From the NCBI GenBank assembly GCA_014385025.1, contig JACRTB010000013.1, positions 1 through 64,000 on the forward strand: a stretch of 64,000 bases of DNA, written 5' to 3'. Below, one piece after another: positions 22,964 to 31,497 of the stretch (the first letter of the stretch is position 1; each line of letters begins with the position of its first letter). A program made the translations under genes and the position numbers. The notes under the pieces were generated by a model. That model searched no databases and was not told where the DNA came from. It worked only from the letters and a program-made list of their open reading frames with translations. Source of the DNA: Yanshouia hominis (lineage in GTDB: Bacteria; Bacillota; Clostridia; Oscillospirales; Ruminococcaceae).

Positions 22964-23113
22964 GAAATTGTTCAGAGAAGCAGCTCCATCCGGCAAATCG
23001 GGAGCGCGGAAAAACGCGTTCTTCCATAGGGGTGGAATTATGAACTAGCCAAAACTCGCCTGGTGGAATATGCAAAACAACCAATCTCCAACGATACAAA
23101 GGTGAGTGAAACT

Positions 23114-23740
23114 GTGAAAACAGACCGATTATACCGTGTAGAGAAAAAGGATATCGAGAAGCTCAATTCGCTGCTGACCGAATCCTTCGCAAAAGATCCT
23201 CTCTACCTCAACTTGATCCCGCAAGCAGAAAAACGTCAAAAACTTCTGCCGGAACTTTTTAGCTGCGATCTCGATGAACTCTTTGAAAACTGCGAAATCT
23301 ATGCCGACAGCCCCGATCTCAACGGAATTATCATTGTTTCGGACGAAAGCGAGCCCTACAACCCGCTCAAGTATTATGCCATCGAGCTGTTCTACGCGCT
23401 CAAGACCAATCTTTACCTGATTCGTGACGACCATTCGCTTAAAACCCTTTGGAACTTCATCAAAGGGAAGGCCTACCTCAACTCCGAGTGGACCAACGAC
23501 CTGCACACCGACCGGCGGATGCATATTATCTACTTTTCGGTGCGGCCCTCGATGCGCGGCAAAGGCATTGCTACCAAGCTGATGAACGCGGTGCGCGACT
23601 ATGCCGATGAGAACAGGCTTCTCGTTTCGCTGGAAACGCACAACGAGCATAATGTCAAGATGTATGAGCACTACGGTTTCCATCTTTTTGAAGTGGTTCA
23701 GAAACATTTCAGCCTCAAGCAGTACTGCATGGTGCGCTGA
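23114..23740 (+). CDS. GNAT family N-acetyltransferase
   Basis: This protein of about 208 residues has the GNAT acetyl-CoA-binding signature VRPSMRGKGIATKLMNAVRD (R-x-x-G-x-G/A) and the following LLVSLETHNEHNVKMYEHYGF strand-helix pair. The substrate is unknown. A GTG start at 23114 is preferred because AAAGGTGA lies 8 bases before it; an ATG at 23063 would add 17 residues without a ribosome site. The gene has its own promoter and a strong terminator, so it stands alone. Confidence 0.82.
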   Translation: MKTDRLYRVEKKDIEKLNSLLTESFAKDPLYLNLIPQAEKRQKLLPELFSCDLDELFENCEIYADSPDLNGIIIVSDESEPYNPLKYYAIELFYALKTNLYLIRDDHSLKTLWNFIKGKAYLNSEWTNDLHTDRRMHIIYFSVRPSMRGKGIATKLMNAVRDYADENRLLVSLETHNEHNVKMYEHYGFHLFEVVQKHFSLKQYCMVR

Positions 23741-23761
23741 AACGGCGGGTTCTGTCCCGCA

Positions 23762-23796
23762 AAATGCCCCGGGAAATATCCCGGGGCATTTTTTAT
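23762..23796. terminator. terminator after the GNAT gene
   Basis: AAATGCCCCGGG and CCCGGGGCATTT pair around a 6-base loop, followed by TTTTATT. It also serves the convergent symporter gene. Confidence 0.9.
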
Positions 23797-23816
23797 TCGG
23801 TCCGCGCCTGCGGCAT

Positions 23817-25027
23817 CTATTTTGCGGCAGCGCGCGCCCGCTCCTGCTTCGAAATCCAGATCGCGCAGGTCGCATCTCCGGTGATGTTCAGGGTGGTGCG
23901 CCCCATGTCAAAAATCTTATCCACGCCGGCGATCAGGGCAATGCCCTCCACCGGGATTCCAACGGCGCTCAGCACCATCGAAAGCATGATCATCCCCGCT
24001 CCGGACACACCGGCAGTGCCGATGGAAGCCAGCGTAGCGGTCAGAACCACCATGGCCATCTGTGAGAGTGTCAGGGTAATTCCATAGCAGCTGGCGATAA
24101 AGATGGTGGCGACCGCCTGATAAATTGCGGTGCCGTCCATGTTGATGGTCGCCCCCAGCGGCAGCACAAACGAACTGATCTCCGGTTCCGCCCCCATTTT
24201 GTTGCAGCACTCGATATTGAGCGGCAGTGTCGCGTTGGAGGAGGTTGTCGTAAAGGCGCAGATCATGGCGGGAGCCAATCCCCGGAAAAAGTGATGGGAC
24301 TCATGCCGCTGAGGAACCGAACGCTAAACCCATAAACCAGCACCACATGGAGCAGATACCCCAGATAGGCGACACCGATGACGATGGCCAGAGAACCGAC
24401 GATGGAAGGGCCATTGACCGCAACCACGTTGCACATCAGGCAGAATACACCAATCGGAGTAATCTGGATGATCATCATCATGATCTTCATGACGACCTCG
24501 CTCATACAGTTGACCAGCTCCGCAATTTTTTCTCCCTTTTCACCGGCAGAAAGAATGCCCGCTCCGGCAAACAGGGCGATCACGATGACAGGGAGCATAT
24601 CCGAAGTCACCATCGGCTGGAGCGCGTTGCTCGGGAAAATTCCCACGATGACATCCATTACATTCGAGCTGGTCGCCGCATATTCCGCTCCGCTCGTTTC
24701 CAGACGGGGAAATGCTCCGACAAAGGCGTTGGCCAAAGCAAGCCCTATGATAACAGCCACAGCGGTGGTGAAGATATAGTAAACAAAGGTACGGATTCCG
24801 ACCGACCCGACCCGCCGAAGGTCCTTCAGGGAAACAACGCCGTCCGTGATCGAAAACAGAACGACCGGAACCACCAGGAATTTCAACAGATTGATGTAAA
24901 TGGTGCCGAATGGTTTGATATACTGCGTGGTAAACTCAGGGCTGCCCAAAAAGCAAAGCCCGGTAAGGATGCCGAGGAACATGCCGATAAAAATTCGAAC
25001 CGGCAGGGACAGTTTTCGTTTTGCCAT
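23817..25027 (-). pseudogene. sodium:dicarboxylate symporter (DAACS), frameshifted
   Basis: Two adjacent minus-strand frames together spell one complete DAACS/SLC1-type transporter. The upstream part (25027 to about 24290) starts MAKRKLSLPVRIFIGMFLG and covers the first membrane segments. The downstream part (about 24285 to 23817) has the family signatures FTTTSSNATLPLNIECC, PLGATINMDGTAIYQ and NITGDATCAIW. The switch happens at a run of five A on the plus strand (24286-24290). One more base there would restore the expected family sequence PITFFRGLAPAM. Intact, it would take up glutamate, aspartate or C4-dicarboxylates with sodium or protons. Whether this is a true mutation, phase variation or a sequencing error cannot be told. 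AAGGAG precedes the ATG. Confidence 0.85.
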
Positions 25028-25093
25028 ATGAATGCTCCTTTTTCATGTTGTTAATTGTCTCAGCTCCTGCTCAAATCATAAACAATTATCCAT

Positions 25094-25117
25094 AATATGT
25101 ATATATTTACATATATT
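25094..25117. promoter_or_regulatory. AT-rich palindrome in the symporter promoter region
   Basis: AATATGTA...TACATATT surrounds a TATATT core about 70-90 bases upstream of the symporter start. It overlaps a possible minus-strand promoter (TTGCTA, 17 bases, TATACA), so it may be an operator. Confidence 0.4.
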
Positions 25118-25398
25118 TCTTAGCAAAAGCTGAATTGTTTCCTGCCTCCGCTTGATTGCTTCTGAAGATCCAGCCGGCGGATACCACACTTTTCAGGTAT
25201 ATGGAACCGCTAAAGCTTCGGTGCGGTCTTCTCCCCCGAATCGGGTGATCTTTGCAAAGCATCTTTGGGTCTTTTCTAAATATCCCTTTCCGCACATGCC
25301 GGCACAGGGGGAAGCCTATACAGCGCTTTAGAGCATGAATGCGTTTTCCCAGCACCGTACCGCTGTTTTCCGGTACCGGAACAACCACTGCGGCTGCG

Positions 25399-25449
25399 AC
25401 ATAGGATGGAATACAGTGACTTTTGAATGAAGGAGCTACCATCCTATGT
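25399..25449 (+). promoter_or_regulatory. inverted repeat covering the start codon of the DUF4397 gene
   Basis: ACATAGGATGG (25399-25409) is exactly complementary to CCATCCTATGT (25439-25449). The right arm includes the ATG at 25446, and the AAGGAG ribosome site lies in the loop. The mRNA hairpin would hide the start codon. Confidence 0.6.
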
Positions 25450-26486
25450 ATCTGCCGAATCATGCTTTTTACTCCCGCAACCGTCCGGTGGTTCCGCTGC
25501 CCAACCCCGGCGAGGGCGGGCCTGTCTACCCCGGACCCGACGCCTCCACCCCGGTTATTCCGCTGCCCAATCCCGGCGAAGGCGGGCCTGTCTATCCCGG
25601 ACCCGACGCCTCCACCCCGGTTATCCCGCTGCCCAATCCCGGCGAAGGCGGGCCTGTCTATCCCGGACCCGACGCCTCCACCCCGGTTATCCCGCTGCCC
25701 AATCCCGGCGAAGGCGGGCCTGTCTATCCCGGACCCAACGCCTCCACCCCGGTTATCCCGCTGCCCAACCCCGGCGAGGGCGGGCCTGTCTATCCCGGAC
25801 CTCCCTCTGTCAGCTGGCCAAATCTCTGTTACTATTGCACCGCCGGAAGAAATGCCGCCGTCCGATTTCTCAATGCTGCGGAGGGCTACAATCCATTCCG
25901 GGTCTTTCTCAACAACAACCTGATCGTCAACAGCCTGAGCTTTGGGGCGCTGACCCCATACGGCCGGGTCACCAACGGCTATCAGACGGTGACGGTGACA
26001 GGTCCGGACGGCTATATTTACCTGCAAAAATCGCTTCCCTTCCGGGCGGACAGCCAATATACGGTTGCTGTCACCAAGACGGCAAGCGGACTCGATTTGA
26101 CACAAATTACTGACGATTCCTGCCCGCATCCGGAAAACCTTTCCTGCCTGCGTCTCTGCAATTTGGCCTACAACTCCAATCCGCTTGATCTTTTGCTCGC
26201 CAACGGGCGGGTGATCTATACCGACGTTCGCTTCCGGGAGAGTACCCCCTTCAAACGAATCCGCCCGGGCGATCACCAGTTCTACCTTGCGGAAACCGGA
26301 CAGTATGCCGCCCCTTACCTCGGGACGGTCGATCTGGTGGATAACTCCGCGGAGGTTTATCCGCTCTCCGAGCTGCTGGTTTCCTTCTATCTGACGGTCC
26401 GATCCAATATCTCCTACACCATCTTTGTCCTGAGCCGGGGAAGCACACCGGATGCAATCGGACTTTTGGCGGTCGAGGATTCCTGA
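25446..26486 (+). CDS. DUF4397 protein with N-terminal 22-residue proline/glycine repeats
   Basis: This 346-residue protein begins MYLPNHAFYSRNRPVV and then carries four full copies and one partial copy of a 22-residue unit, PLPNPGEGGPVYPGPDASTP plus VI (residues 17-119). After a CYYC motif, residues 132-340 hold two DUF4397-like beta domains: AAVRFLNAAEGYNPFRVFLN and, later, CLRLCNLAYNSNPLDLLLAN. DUF4397 domains occur in surface and spore-associated proteins of Clostridia. No signal peptide is visible, so it might be a spore coat or cytosolic protein. AAGGAG lies 10 bases before the ATG inside a hairpin loop. The repeat number is likely to vary between strains. Confidence 0.75.
   Translation: MYLPNHAFYSRNRPVVPLPNPGEGGPVYPGPDASTPVIPLPNPGEGGPVYPGPDASTPVIPLPNPGEGGPVYPGPDASTPVIPLPNPGEGGPVYPGPNASTPVIPLPNPGEGGPVYPGPPSVSWPNLCYYCTAGRNAAVRFLNAAEGYNPFRVFLNNNLIVNSLSFGALTPYGRVTNGYQTVTVTGPDGYIYLQKSLPFRADSQYTVAVTKTASGLDLTQITDDSCPHPENLSCLRLCNLAYNSNPLDLLLANGRVIYTDVRFRESTPFKRIRPGDHQFYLAETGQYAAPYLGTVDLVDNSAEVYPLSELLVSFYLTVRSNISYTIFVLSRGSTPDAIGLLAVEDS
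25494..25802 (+). repeat. 66-bp in-frame tandem repeat, about 4.7 copies
   Basis: Successive units are almost identical at the DNA level, differing at a few third positions and one codon (GAC to AAC), which suggests recent expansion. The repeat is open in several frames on both strands, producing long false reading frames. Confidence 0.9.
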
Positions 26487-26749
26487 ACGGGTGTCTCCTG
26501 CGGCAAGCCATAGCCGCAGGCTAGACCGACCGCTTGTGCAGACCCTGCCAGCGCCGATTACCGGCGGACGTCTCAGAGCGCGCCCTATTCCGACCGCATC
26601 ACCTTCTCCGCGGCCCGTAAATGGGCGATGCTGCCTAAGCGGCAGCCCTCTACCATCGAAAAAGGTCCGGCGGCAGCCCGCTTCACCCGATGTTTGAAGC
26701 GAAAACCTTTTATGGGCGCCTTCACCGGCAGAACCGGCCGCTGCTCTCC

Positions 26750-26790
26750 CACAGTAGAGTCCGCGCTTAAAAAGCGCGGACTCTACTGTG
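26750..26790. repeat. perfect 19-bp inverted repeat, 3-base spacer
   Basis: CACAGTAGAGTCCGCGCTT and its exact complement are separated by AAA. There is no T-run on either side, so it is not a standard terminator. It may be a mobile repeat family member. Confidence 0.7.
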
Positions 26791-27043
26791 CCGCTCTCCG
26801 CTCGGGCGCGCCGGGCAGACAGAGCAGGGAGAGAAGCGCGGCTCACGGGCCAACCTTTTCGGGCTGCGGAGCGGACAACAAACAAGAACCTTCGGATGAT
26901 GGGGAACCTGCCGATAGAGGAATCATTGCCCTTTTACAGGATGTGGGGGCGGGCGGTGTAAGAGAAGAAATTTTCAGCACTTGAGAGGCCTGACGGTACA
27001 AAGCCTTTTTAGGACTGACCCAAGCGTCCGGCAGTCTTGAGCC

Positions 27044-27078
27044 AGCAGGCATCAGGCGTTTTAGGCCTGATGCCTGCT
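27044..27078. repeat. 14-bp inverted repeat
   Basis: AGCAGGCATCAGGC pairs with GCCTGATGCCTGCT across a 7-base loop, just beyond the terminator at 27090. Confidence 0.6.
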
Positions 27079-27089
27079 GAAACCATAAA

Positions 27090-27123
27090 AAACAGGGTCG
27101 GCCCAAATGGGCCGACCCTGTTT
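27090..27123 (-). terminator. terminator of the 3-hydroxyacid dehydrogenase gene
   Basis: AACAGGGTCGGCCC pairs with GGGCCGACCCTGTT and is followed on the minus strand by TTTTTATGG, 19 bases after the stop. Confidence 0.88.
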
Positions 27124-27141
27124 GACAAGGGACGTTTATAT

Positions 27142-28008
27142 CTATTTTTCGTAGTACTCAATCAACGCCTGCGTTCCCTGCTCCCCATGACCAAGTTCGA
27201 CCATCTTCTCATAGAGATGCAGCACGCTGTCGAGCATCTCAAGCTCAATTCCACGCGCGTCACATTCCTCCTTGATGATCTTCATATCCTTGACAAAATG
27301 CTTGATGAAAAAGCCCGGAGCAAAATCCCCCTTGAGAACCCGGGGCGCCATGTTGCTGATCTGCCAGCTTCCCGCGGCGCCGCCGCTGATCGCCGAGAGC
27401 ATCGCCGCAGGATCCAGACCTGCTTTTCTCGCGTAGGCGATCGCCTCGGTATAAGCAGCGGTAGCTCCCGCCACACAGATCTGATTGCAGGCCTTGGTGT
27501 GCTGCCCGCATCCCGCGGGTCCCATATGGTGGATCGCCTTGCCCATGCACTGGAAGAGCGGCAGGGCCTCGGCAAAATCCGCCTCATCGCCGCCGGCCAT
27601 AATGGAAAGGGCGGCGTTTCGGGCGCCGCTGTCTCCGCCGGAAACCGGCGCATCCATCACCCGGATGCCGCGGCGCTTTCCCTCGGCATAAAGGCGTTCG
27701 GCCAATGCCGGGGAGGAGGTGGTCATGTCGATCACCAGAGTACCCGGCCGGACATTCTCTAAAATTCCGGATTTTCCGAGAAAGACCTCTTCGACATCCT
27801 TCGGATAGCCGACCATGACAAACACCGCATCCGCACCGGATACCGCGCCGGACACCGTTTCACAGGGGGTCAGGCCATACTCCTTCGCCAGCGGAAGCAG
27901 CTTTTCCATCCTTCGGCTGTAGGCGCTGACGGAATAGCCGTTTTTAACCAGATGTCCCGCCATTGGGGCGCCCATGACGCCGACGCCGATCCACGCAATT
28001 CGCTTCAT
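27142..28008 (-). CDS. beta-hydroxyacid dehydrogenase (3-hydroxyisobutyrate / tartronate-semialdehyde type)
   Basis: This 288-residue NAD(P)-dependent enzyme has the N-terminal Rossmann motif AWIGVGVMGAPMAGHLV. The substrate-binding signature DAPVSGGDSGARNAALSIMAGG and the catalytic lysine region GPAGCGQHTKACNQ follow. C-terminal helices make the dimer interface. Family members oxidise 3-hydroxyisobutyrate or reduce tartronate semialdehyde or succinic semialdehyde; the substrate cannot be assigned here. It starts 25 bases upstream of nothing obvious and ends at its own terminator. It follows yebC on the same strand with a 25-base gap. Confidence 0.88.
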   Translation of the reverse strand: MKRIAWIGVGVMGAPMAGHLVKNGYSVSAYSRRMEKLLPLAKEYGLTPCETVSGAVSGADAVFVMVGYPKDVEEVFLGKSGILENVRPGTLVIDMTTSSPALAERLYAEGKRRGIRVMDAPVSGGDSGARNAALSIMAGGDEADFAEALPLFQCMGKAIHHMGPAGCGQHTKACNQICVAGATAAYTEAIAYARKAGLDPAAMLSAISGGAAGSWQISNMAPRVLKGDFAPGFFIKHFVKDMKIIKEECDARGIELEMLDSVLHLYEKMVELGHGEQGTQALIEYYEK

Positions 28009-28033
28009 AACAACGTCTCCCTTTTGTCAGCTC

Positions 28034-28777
28034 TTACTCCTCTTCCTCGGGCATATCCCAGGAGGTATAGACCTCCTGCACATCGTCATTTTCTTCGAGC
28101 AGATCGATCAGCTTCTGCATCTTCTGTGCCTGCTCCGGATCGTCGATTTTGGTCAGGGTCGTTGGGACATACTCCACCTCGGCGGAGGCGAAGACGTAGC
28201 CCAGCGCTTCCAGAGCGATGCGGACGCTGCGGCATTCGGCAGGCTCGGTCACGATCTCAATTCCGCCATCCTCATACTTAATGTCGATCACGCCGTCCAG
28301 CATGGCGTCCTCAAAAATCTTATCCTCGCTGATTTTTCCGTCCTCATTTTCGATGGCAATGATGCCCTTCTGCTCAAACAGGAAGGAGACGCTGCCATTC
28401 TGACCGAGATTCCCGCCGCACTTGTCAAAATAGTGGCGCAGGTCTCCGGCGGTACGGTTGCGGTTGTCGGTCAGCGCCTCGACCATCACCGCCACGCCGC
28501 AGGGGCCGTAGCCCTCATAGGTCATCTCTTCGTAGTTATTCTTATCCCCGTCGCCCATAGCCTTTTTGATAATCCGCTCGACATTGTCGTTCGGGACGTT
28601 ATTGGCCTTAGCCTTGGCGACCAGGTCGCGAAGCTTGCTGTTGGAGTTGGGGTCTCCTCCGCCCTCTCGCACCGCAACGGCAATTTCACGGCCGATCTTG
28701 GTAAAAACATTGGCCCGCTTGGAATCGGTCGCTTCCTTCTTACGTTTGATGGTACTCCATTTCGAATGTCCGGACAT
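28034..28777 (-). CDS. YebC/PmpR family protein (TACO1 family)
   Basis: This 247-residue member of the YebC family starts with the conserved MSGHSKWSTIKRKKEATDSKRANVFTKIGREI and has GGDPNSNSKLRDLVAKAKANNVPNDN, both hallmarks. Family members are annotated as DNA-binding regulators; recent work links them to relief of ribosome stalling at proline-rich stretches. That would be relevant to the proline-rich proteins nearby, but no link is shown. It is highly acidic at the C-terminus (DMPEEEE). It may be cotranscribed with the downstream dehydrogenase. A TATAAT-like box lies at 28820-28825. Confidence 0.95.
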   Translation of the reverse strand: MSGHSKWSTIKRKKEATDSKRANVFTKIGREIAVAVREGGGDPNSNSKLRDLVAKAKANNVPNDNVERIIKKAMGDGDKNNYEEMTYEGYGPCGVAVMVEALTDNRNRTAGDLRHYFDKCGGNLGQNGSVSFLFEQKGIIAIENEDGKISEDKIFEDAMLDGVIDIKYEDGGIEIVTEPAECRSVRIALEALGYVFASAEVEYVPTTLTKIDDPEQAQKMQKLIDLLEENDDVQEVYTSWDMPEEEE

Positions 28778-29323
28778 GATAAATCCCCCAAATCTAAAAC
28801 GTTCAATTTGTATTTATTTATTATATCAAAAATCCGGTTGCAGGGAAAGCCCCCAAACGAATTTTTCGTGGGATTTCTCCCGCGGGCAGTGCTTTCGAGG
28901 AAATTCCGGAAGCCCGCGGGATACGTTCCCCGGGCATCCCCATTTTGATTGCGCAGGGCACGCAACGGTTGCGGCTTCGTCAGCCGCGCGAAATCAGACG
29001 ACCGGCAATCGTTTCTTTGTTCAGGGTGCGCAGCGATTGCGGCGGCACAACAGCAAAACAAGAAACGAGAGCCGGAAAGGAAATATCTTTCCCGGCTCTC
29101 GCCCTTGTACCGTCTTGGAGTATAGAGCCACCGGCTCCGCCGGCAGGGCAAAAGCGTTCGCTTCCGGCATCAGACAAGGCGGGATGCCGACAACAGTTTT
29201 CAGGCAAAGAAGCCGCCGTTGGGACGGCGGCGGGCCATCATCCATAGGCCGTCGTGCAAGAGCCCGCTGGGAAAAACCGCCGGGCCTCTTAAAAGGCATG
29301 CCGGCATTCCGCCGATGGCCTGC
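28778..29323. other. intergenic region between yebC and apbE
   Basis: No supported gene. A TATAAT-like box for yebC lies at 28820-28825 (minus strand). Two related 21-base stretches, CAGGGCACGCAACGGTTGCGGC at 28954 onward and CAGGGTGCGCAGCGATTGCGGC at 29022 onward, and a hairpin at 29066-29101 are present. Confidence 0.5.
29066..29101. terminator. hairpin in the yebC-apbE interval
   Basis: CGAGAGCCGGAAAG pairs with CTTTCCCGGCTCTCG with one bulged base. It lacks a clear T-run. Confidence 0.45.
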
Positions 29324-30394
29324 TCAGTCCGGGGGACCTGACTTCATCAGCCGCCGCATCGCATCATTGGCCCGCATTTCGCCATCCGGCAGCACCCAGA
29401 GAACCGCCAGATTCTCCCGCTCGGCCAGCATCTCCCCCGTCTTCTGATCCAGCAGAAAGAGAGCAGTCGAGAAAAGATCGGCGTCGGCCGCCGAGGAACA
29501 GGCCACCGTGACGCTCCGGCAGCGTTCTCCGGGATGCAGGGTGGCGGGATCGATGATATGGTGGGCGCGACGCCGCTTTCCGCCCTGTTCGTACCAGAAA
29601 AACCGTTGGTAATCCCCGCTTGTGGACACCGCCCCGGAGGGAATTCTCAGCGACGCGAGGGACGGCGCCCGCGACAAAACGGCCCTGTCGGGCGACTGAA
29701 CGCCGATTTCCCACATCGGCTTTCCGTCCGGCGGATGGCCGCAGCAAAGATTTCCCCCGCTCGAGATCGCAAAGCGGGAAAGCCCCGCGGCCGTCAGCTT
29801 CCGCGCCGTGCGCTCGGTCGCGTATCCCTTGGCCACCGCTCCGAGGTCAAGCAGCGCCTTCGGGTCGGTGAGCCGCACCCGCCCGGCACCCTTCTCCAGC
29901 ACCAGAAGCTCCGGCGCGGCATGGCCCGCCGCCTCCCGCAGCGTTTCTTCATCCGGGATAAGCCGGTTTCCCGAAACGATCGCCCGGCGCCAAAGCTCGG
30001 TCACTGCGCCGAAGGTGGGCGAAACCGTCCCCAGAGTGCGCCGCTCGCCCTCCTGGGCATAGAGAAGCAGGGAAAAAAGCGGTTCCTCCACTGCCAGCGG
30101 CTCTCCCCCCGCCGCGTGATTGACCGAATATAAATTAACAATTGTCTCCGATTCGGAAAATCGGTCATAAATTGAATGAAATCCGGTAAAGCTATCGACG
30201 GCGAGGTCGAGATACCAATCAAACTCCTCGCGGGTCGGGACACTGGCCGTGAGGGTAATTACGGAATCAAAAACGCCCCAGAAGGTCGCGGTATATCGGA
30301 ACAAACGCGGCCGCAGCGAAAAAAGGAGCAGAGCGGCGCAGCAGGCCGCCAGGAACCCCTGCCGCAGACTCCGCGAACATTTCCAACGCGCCAT
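29324..30394 (-). CDS. apbE: FAD:protein FMN transferase
   Basis: This protein of about 356 residues has an N-terminal membrane anchor (residues 10-30, GFLAACCAALLLFSL) that places the enzyme outside the membrane. The ApbE core includes FWGVFDSVITLTA, DLGAVAKGYATERTARKL and SSGGNLCCG, then the metal-binding region GAVSTSGDYQRFF and HHIIDPATLHPGERCRSVTV. It attaches FMN to threonine or serine of target proteins such as RnfG/NqrC-like or FMN-bind lipoproteins. The ATG at 30394 is preferred over 30448, since GAGGG and AAGGCGG lie just upstream. It is divergent from the lipoprotein gene at 30501, a possible substrate. Confidence 0.9.
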   Translation of the reverse strand: MARWKCSRSLRQGFLAACCAALLLFSLRPRLFRYTATFWGVFDSVITLTASVPTREEFDWYLDLAVDSFTGFHSIYDRFSESETIVNLYSVNHAAGGEPLAVEEPLFSLLLYAQEGERRTLGTVSPTFGAVTELWRRAIVSGNRLIPDEETLREAAGHAAPELLVLEKGAGRVRLTDPKALLDLGAVAKGYATERTARKLTAAGLSRFAISSGGNLCCGHPPDGKPMWEIGVQSPDRAVLSRAPSLASLRIPSGAVSTSGDYQRFFWYEQGGKRRRAHHIIDPATLHPGERCRSVTVACSSAADADLFSTALFLLDQKTGEMLAERENLAVLWVLPDGEMRANDAMRRLMKSGPPD

Positions 30395-30500
30395 CCCTCT
30401 ACCGCCTTTCTCCCGTATGCAAGGGATAGTTTGTCCGCCGGGCGGCATTTTATCAGAACCGTCCAGCGGCGGATGTCCAATTTATGATGGAGGTTTTTCT

Positions 30501-31154
30501 ATGAAACGCATTGGCACCCTAATGCTTACGGCGGTCCTCGTCCTGTCACTGGCCGCCTGCAGCAGCTCCTCCTCCATGGGGAGCAGCCTCTCTTCCGCCG
30601 GGAACGCCCTGGACGGAAACGCCAGCTCCGAGACATTCGGCGAGATGATCGACGAGGTTCTTCCCGATGTGGATTACAGCCTGCTCCGAACCGGACTCGG
30701 CATCGTCTCGAGCACGGCCGAATCGGCCGCCGCAGAGGGCGCGATTCCCGGCAACGCAAAATTCAGCGCGACCATCTGTGCGCTGGCCGTCAAACCGGAT
30801 GGTTCCATCGCCGACGTCAAGTTTGACACTGTCGAAGCCGGTCTCGCCTTTGATTCCAGCGGCACTCTGACCGGAGATGCATCGCAGGAGATTCACACGA
30901 AGAAGGAGCTTGGCGATGACTACGGTTTGAAAGCCGCCTCGGGCATCGGCAAGGAGTGGTATGAGCAGATCGACGCCCTGGAGGAATGGATGCGGGGGAA
31001 AATGGTCTCGGACGTGCTGGGTATGAAAGTAACCGAGCGCGAGGGGGACGGCAAACAGCTCACCGACGAAGAGGACCTCAAAACCTCGGTGACCATCTCG
31101 GTGACCGATCAGCTCCGCGCGTTGGAGAAGGCTTATGCCGACGCGCAGAAATAG
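30501..31154 (+). CDS. lipoprotein of FMN-bind-like type with possible flavinylation motif
   Basis: This 217-residue lipoprotein has a signal peptide ending SLAAC (cysteine 20) and a serine-rich linker to about residue 45. The main domain holds ATICALAVKPDGSIADVKFD, ELGDDYGLKAASGIGKEW, and near the end DLKTSVTISVTDQLRALEKA. The ApbE target pattern is D-x2-S/T-G-A-T-x-S/T; DLKTSVTIS (residues 192-200) resembles it with T198 in the acceptor place. Its neighbour, in divergent orientation, is apbE. Flavinylation is an inference. GATGGAGG precedes the ATG by 7 bases. Confidence 0.7.
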   Translation: MKRIGTLMLTAVLVLSLAACSSSSSMGSSLSSAGNALDGNASSETFGEMIDEVLPDVDYSLLRTGLGIVSSTAESAAAEGAIPGNAKFSATICALAVKPDGSIADVKFDTVEAGLAFDSSGTLTGDASQEIHTKKELGDDYGLKAASGIGKEWYEQIDALEEWMRGKMVSDVLGMKVTEREGDGKQLTDEEDLKTSVTISVTDQLRALEKAYADAQK

Positions 31155-31497
31155 GCTGCGCCATGCGCCGTCCGGCGGGTTCGGACGGCGCGGATTCATA
31201 GCATCTCGCCCGACCGGTGCACATTCCCAAGAGTTTCCACCGGACGTCGCCGCCTTTCCCCTCTTTTCCGCCCCGCTTCAAGCGGGGCTTTTTTTGCCCC
31301 GGCAGGGGAAAGCGCCGGTCCGGCGCGGCGCAGCGCGTCCGCCTGATACGGTTCGGTTTTTTCACTCCGGCGCGGAGGAAGCGCCGTCATATTTGCGAAA
31401 AGGTTGTCCGAACATCCATCTTTTTCATAAAAGGGGTGGAAAAAAGGTGCCGCGCCTGTTATCCTGTTAGCATGACATTGCCACAGGAGGGACACGC
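31155..31497. other. intergenic region, no gene
   Basis: It contains the terminator at 31270-31295 and otherwise GC-rich sequence without a recognised gene. ACAGGAGG lies 7 bases before the next start. Confidence 0.5.
31270..31295 (+). terminator. intrinsic terminator downstream of the lipoprotein gene
   Basis: GCCCCGCTT pairs with AAGCGGGGC over a one-base loop, followed by seven T. Confidence 0.85.

Larger units (their letters stand above)
26487..27141. other. intergenic region with several hairpins, no gene
   Basis: No credible reading frame with a ribosome site was found. The region holds a perfect 19-bp hairpin at 26750-26790, a 14-bp hairpin at 27044-27078 and the terminator at 27090-27123. 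The stretch 26490-26740 has neither coding pattern nor repeat that I can identify. Confidence 0.5.

Noticed and set aside
25494-25802. CRISPR-like reading of the 66-bp repeats
   Set aside because: The repeats are contiguous and in frame with a coding gene, with no spacers.
25107-26885. Minus-strand frame of 592 codons
   Set aside because: It is the antisense shadow of the 66-bp repeats, which are a multiple of three and open in several frames; the DUF4397 gene on the plus strand has a ribosome site and domain matches.
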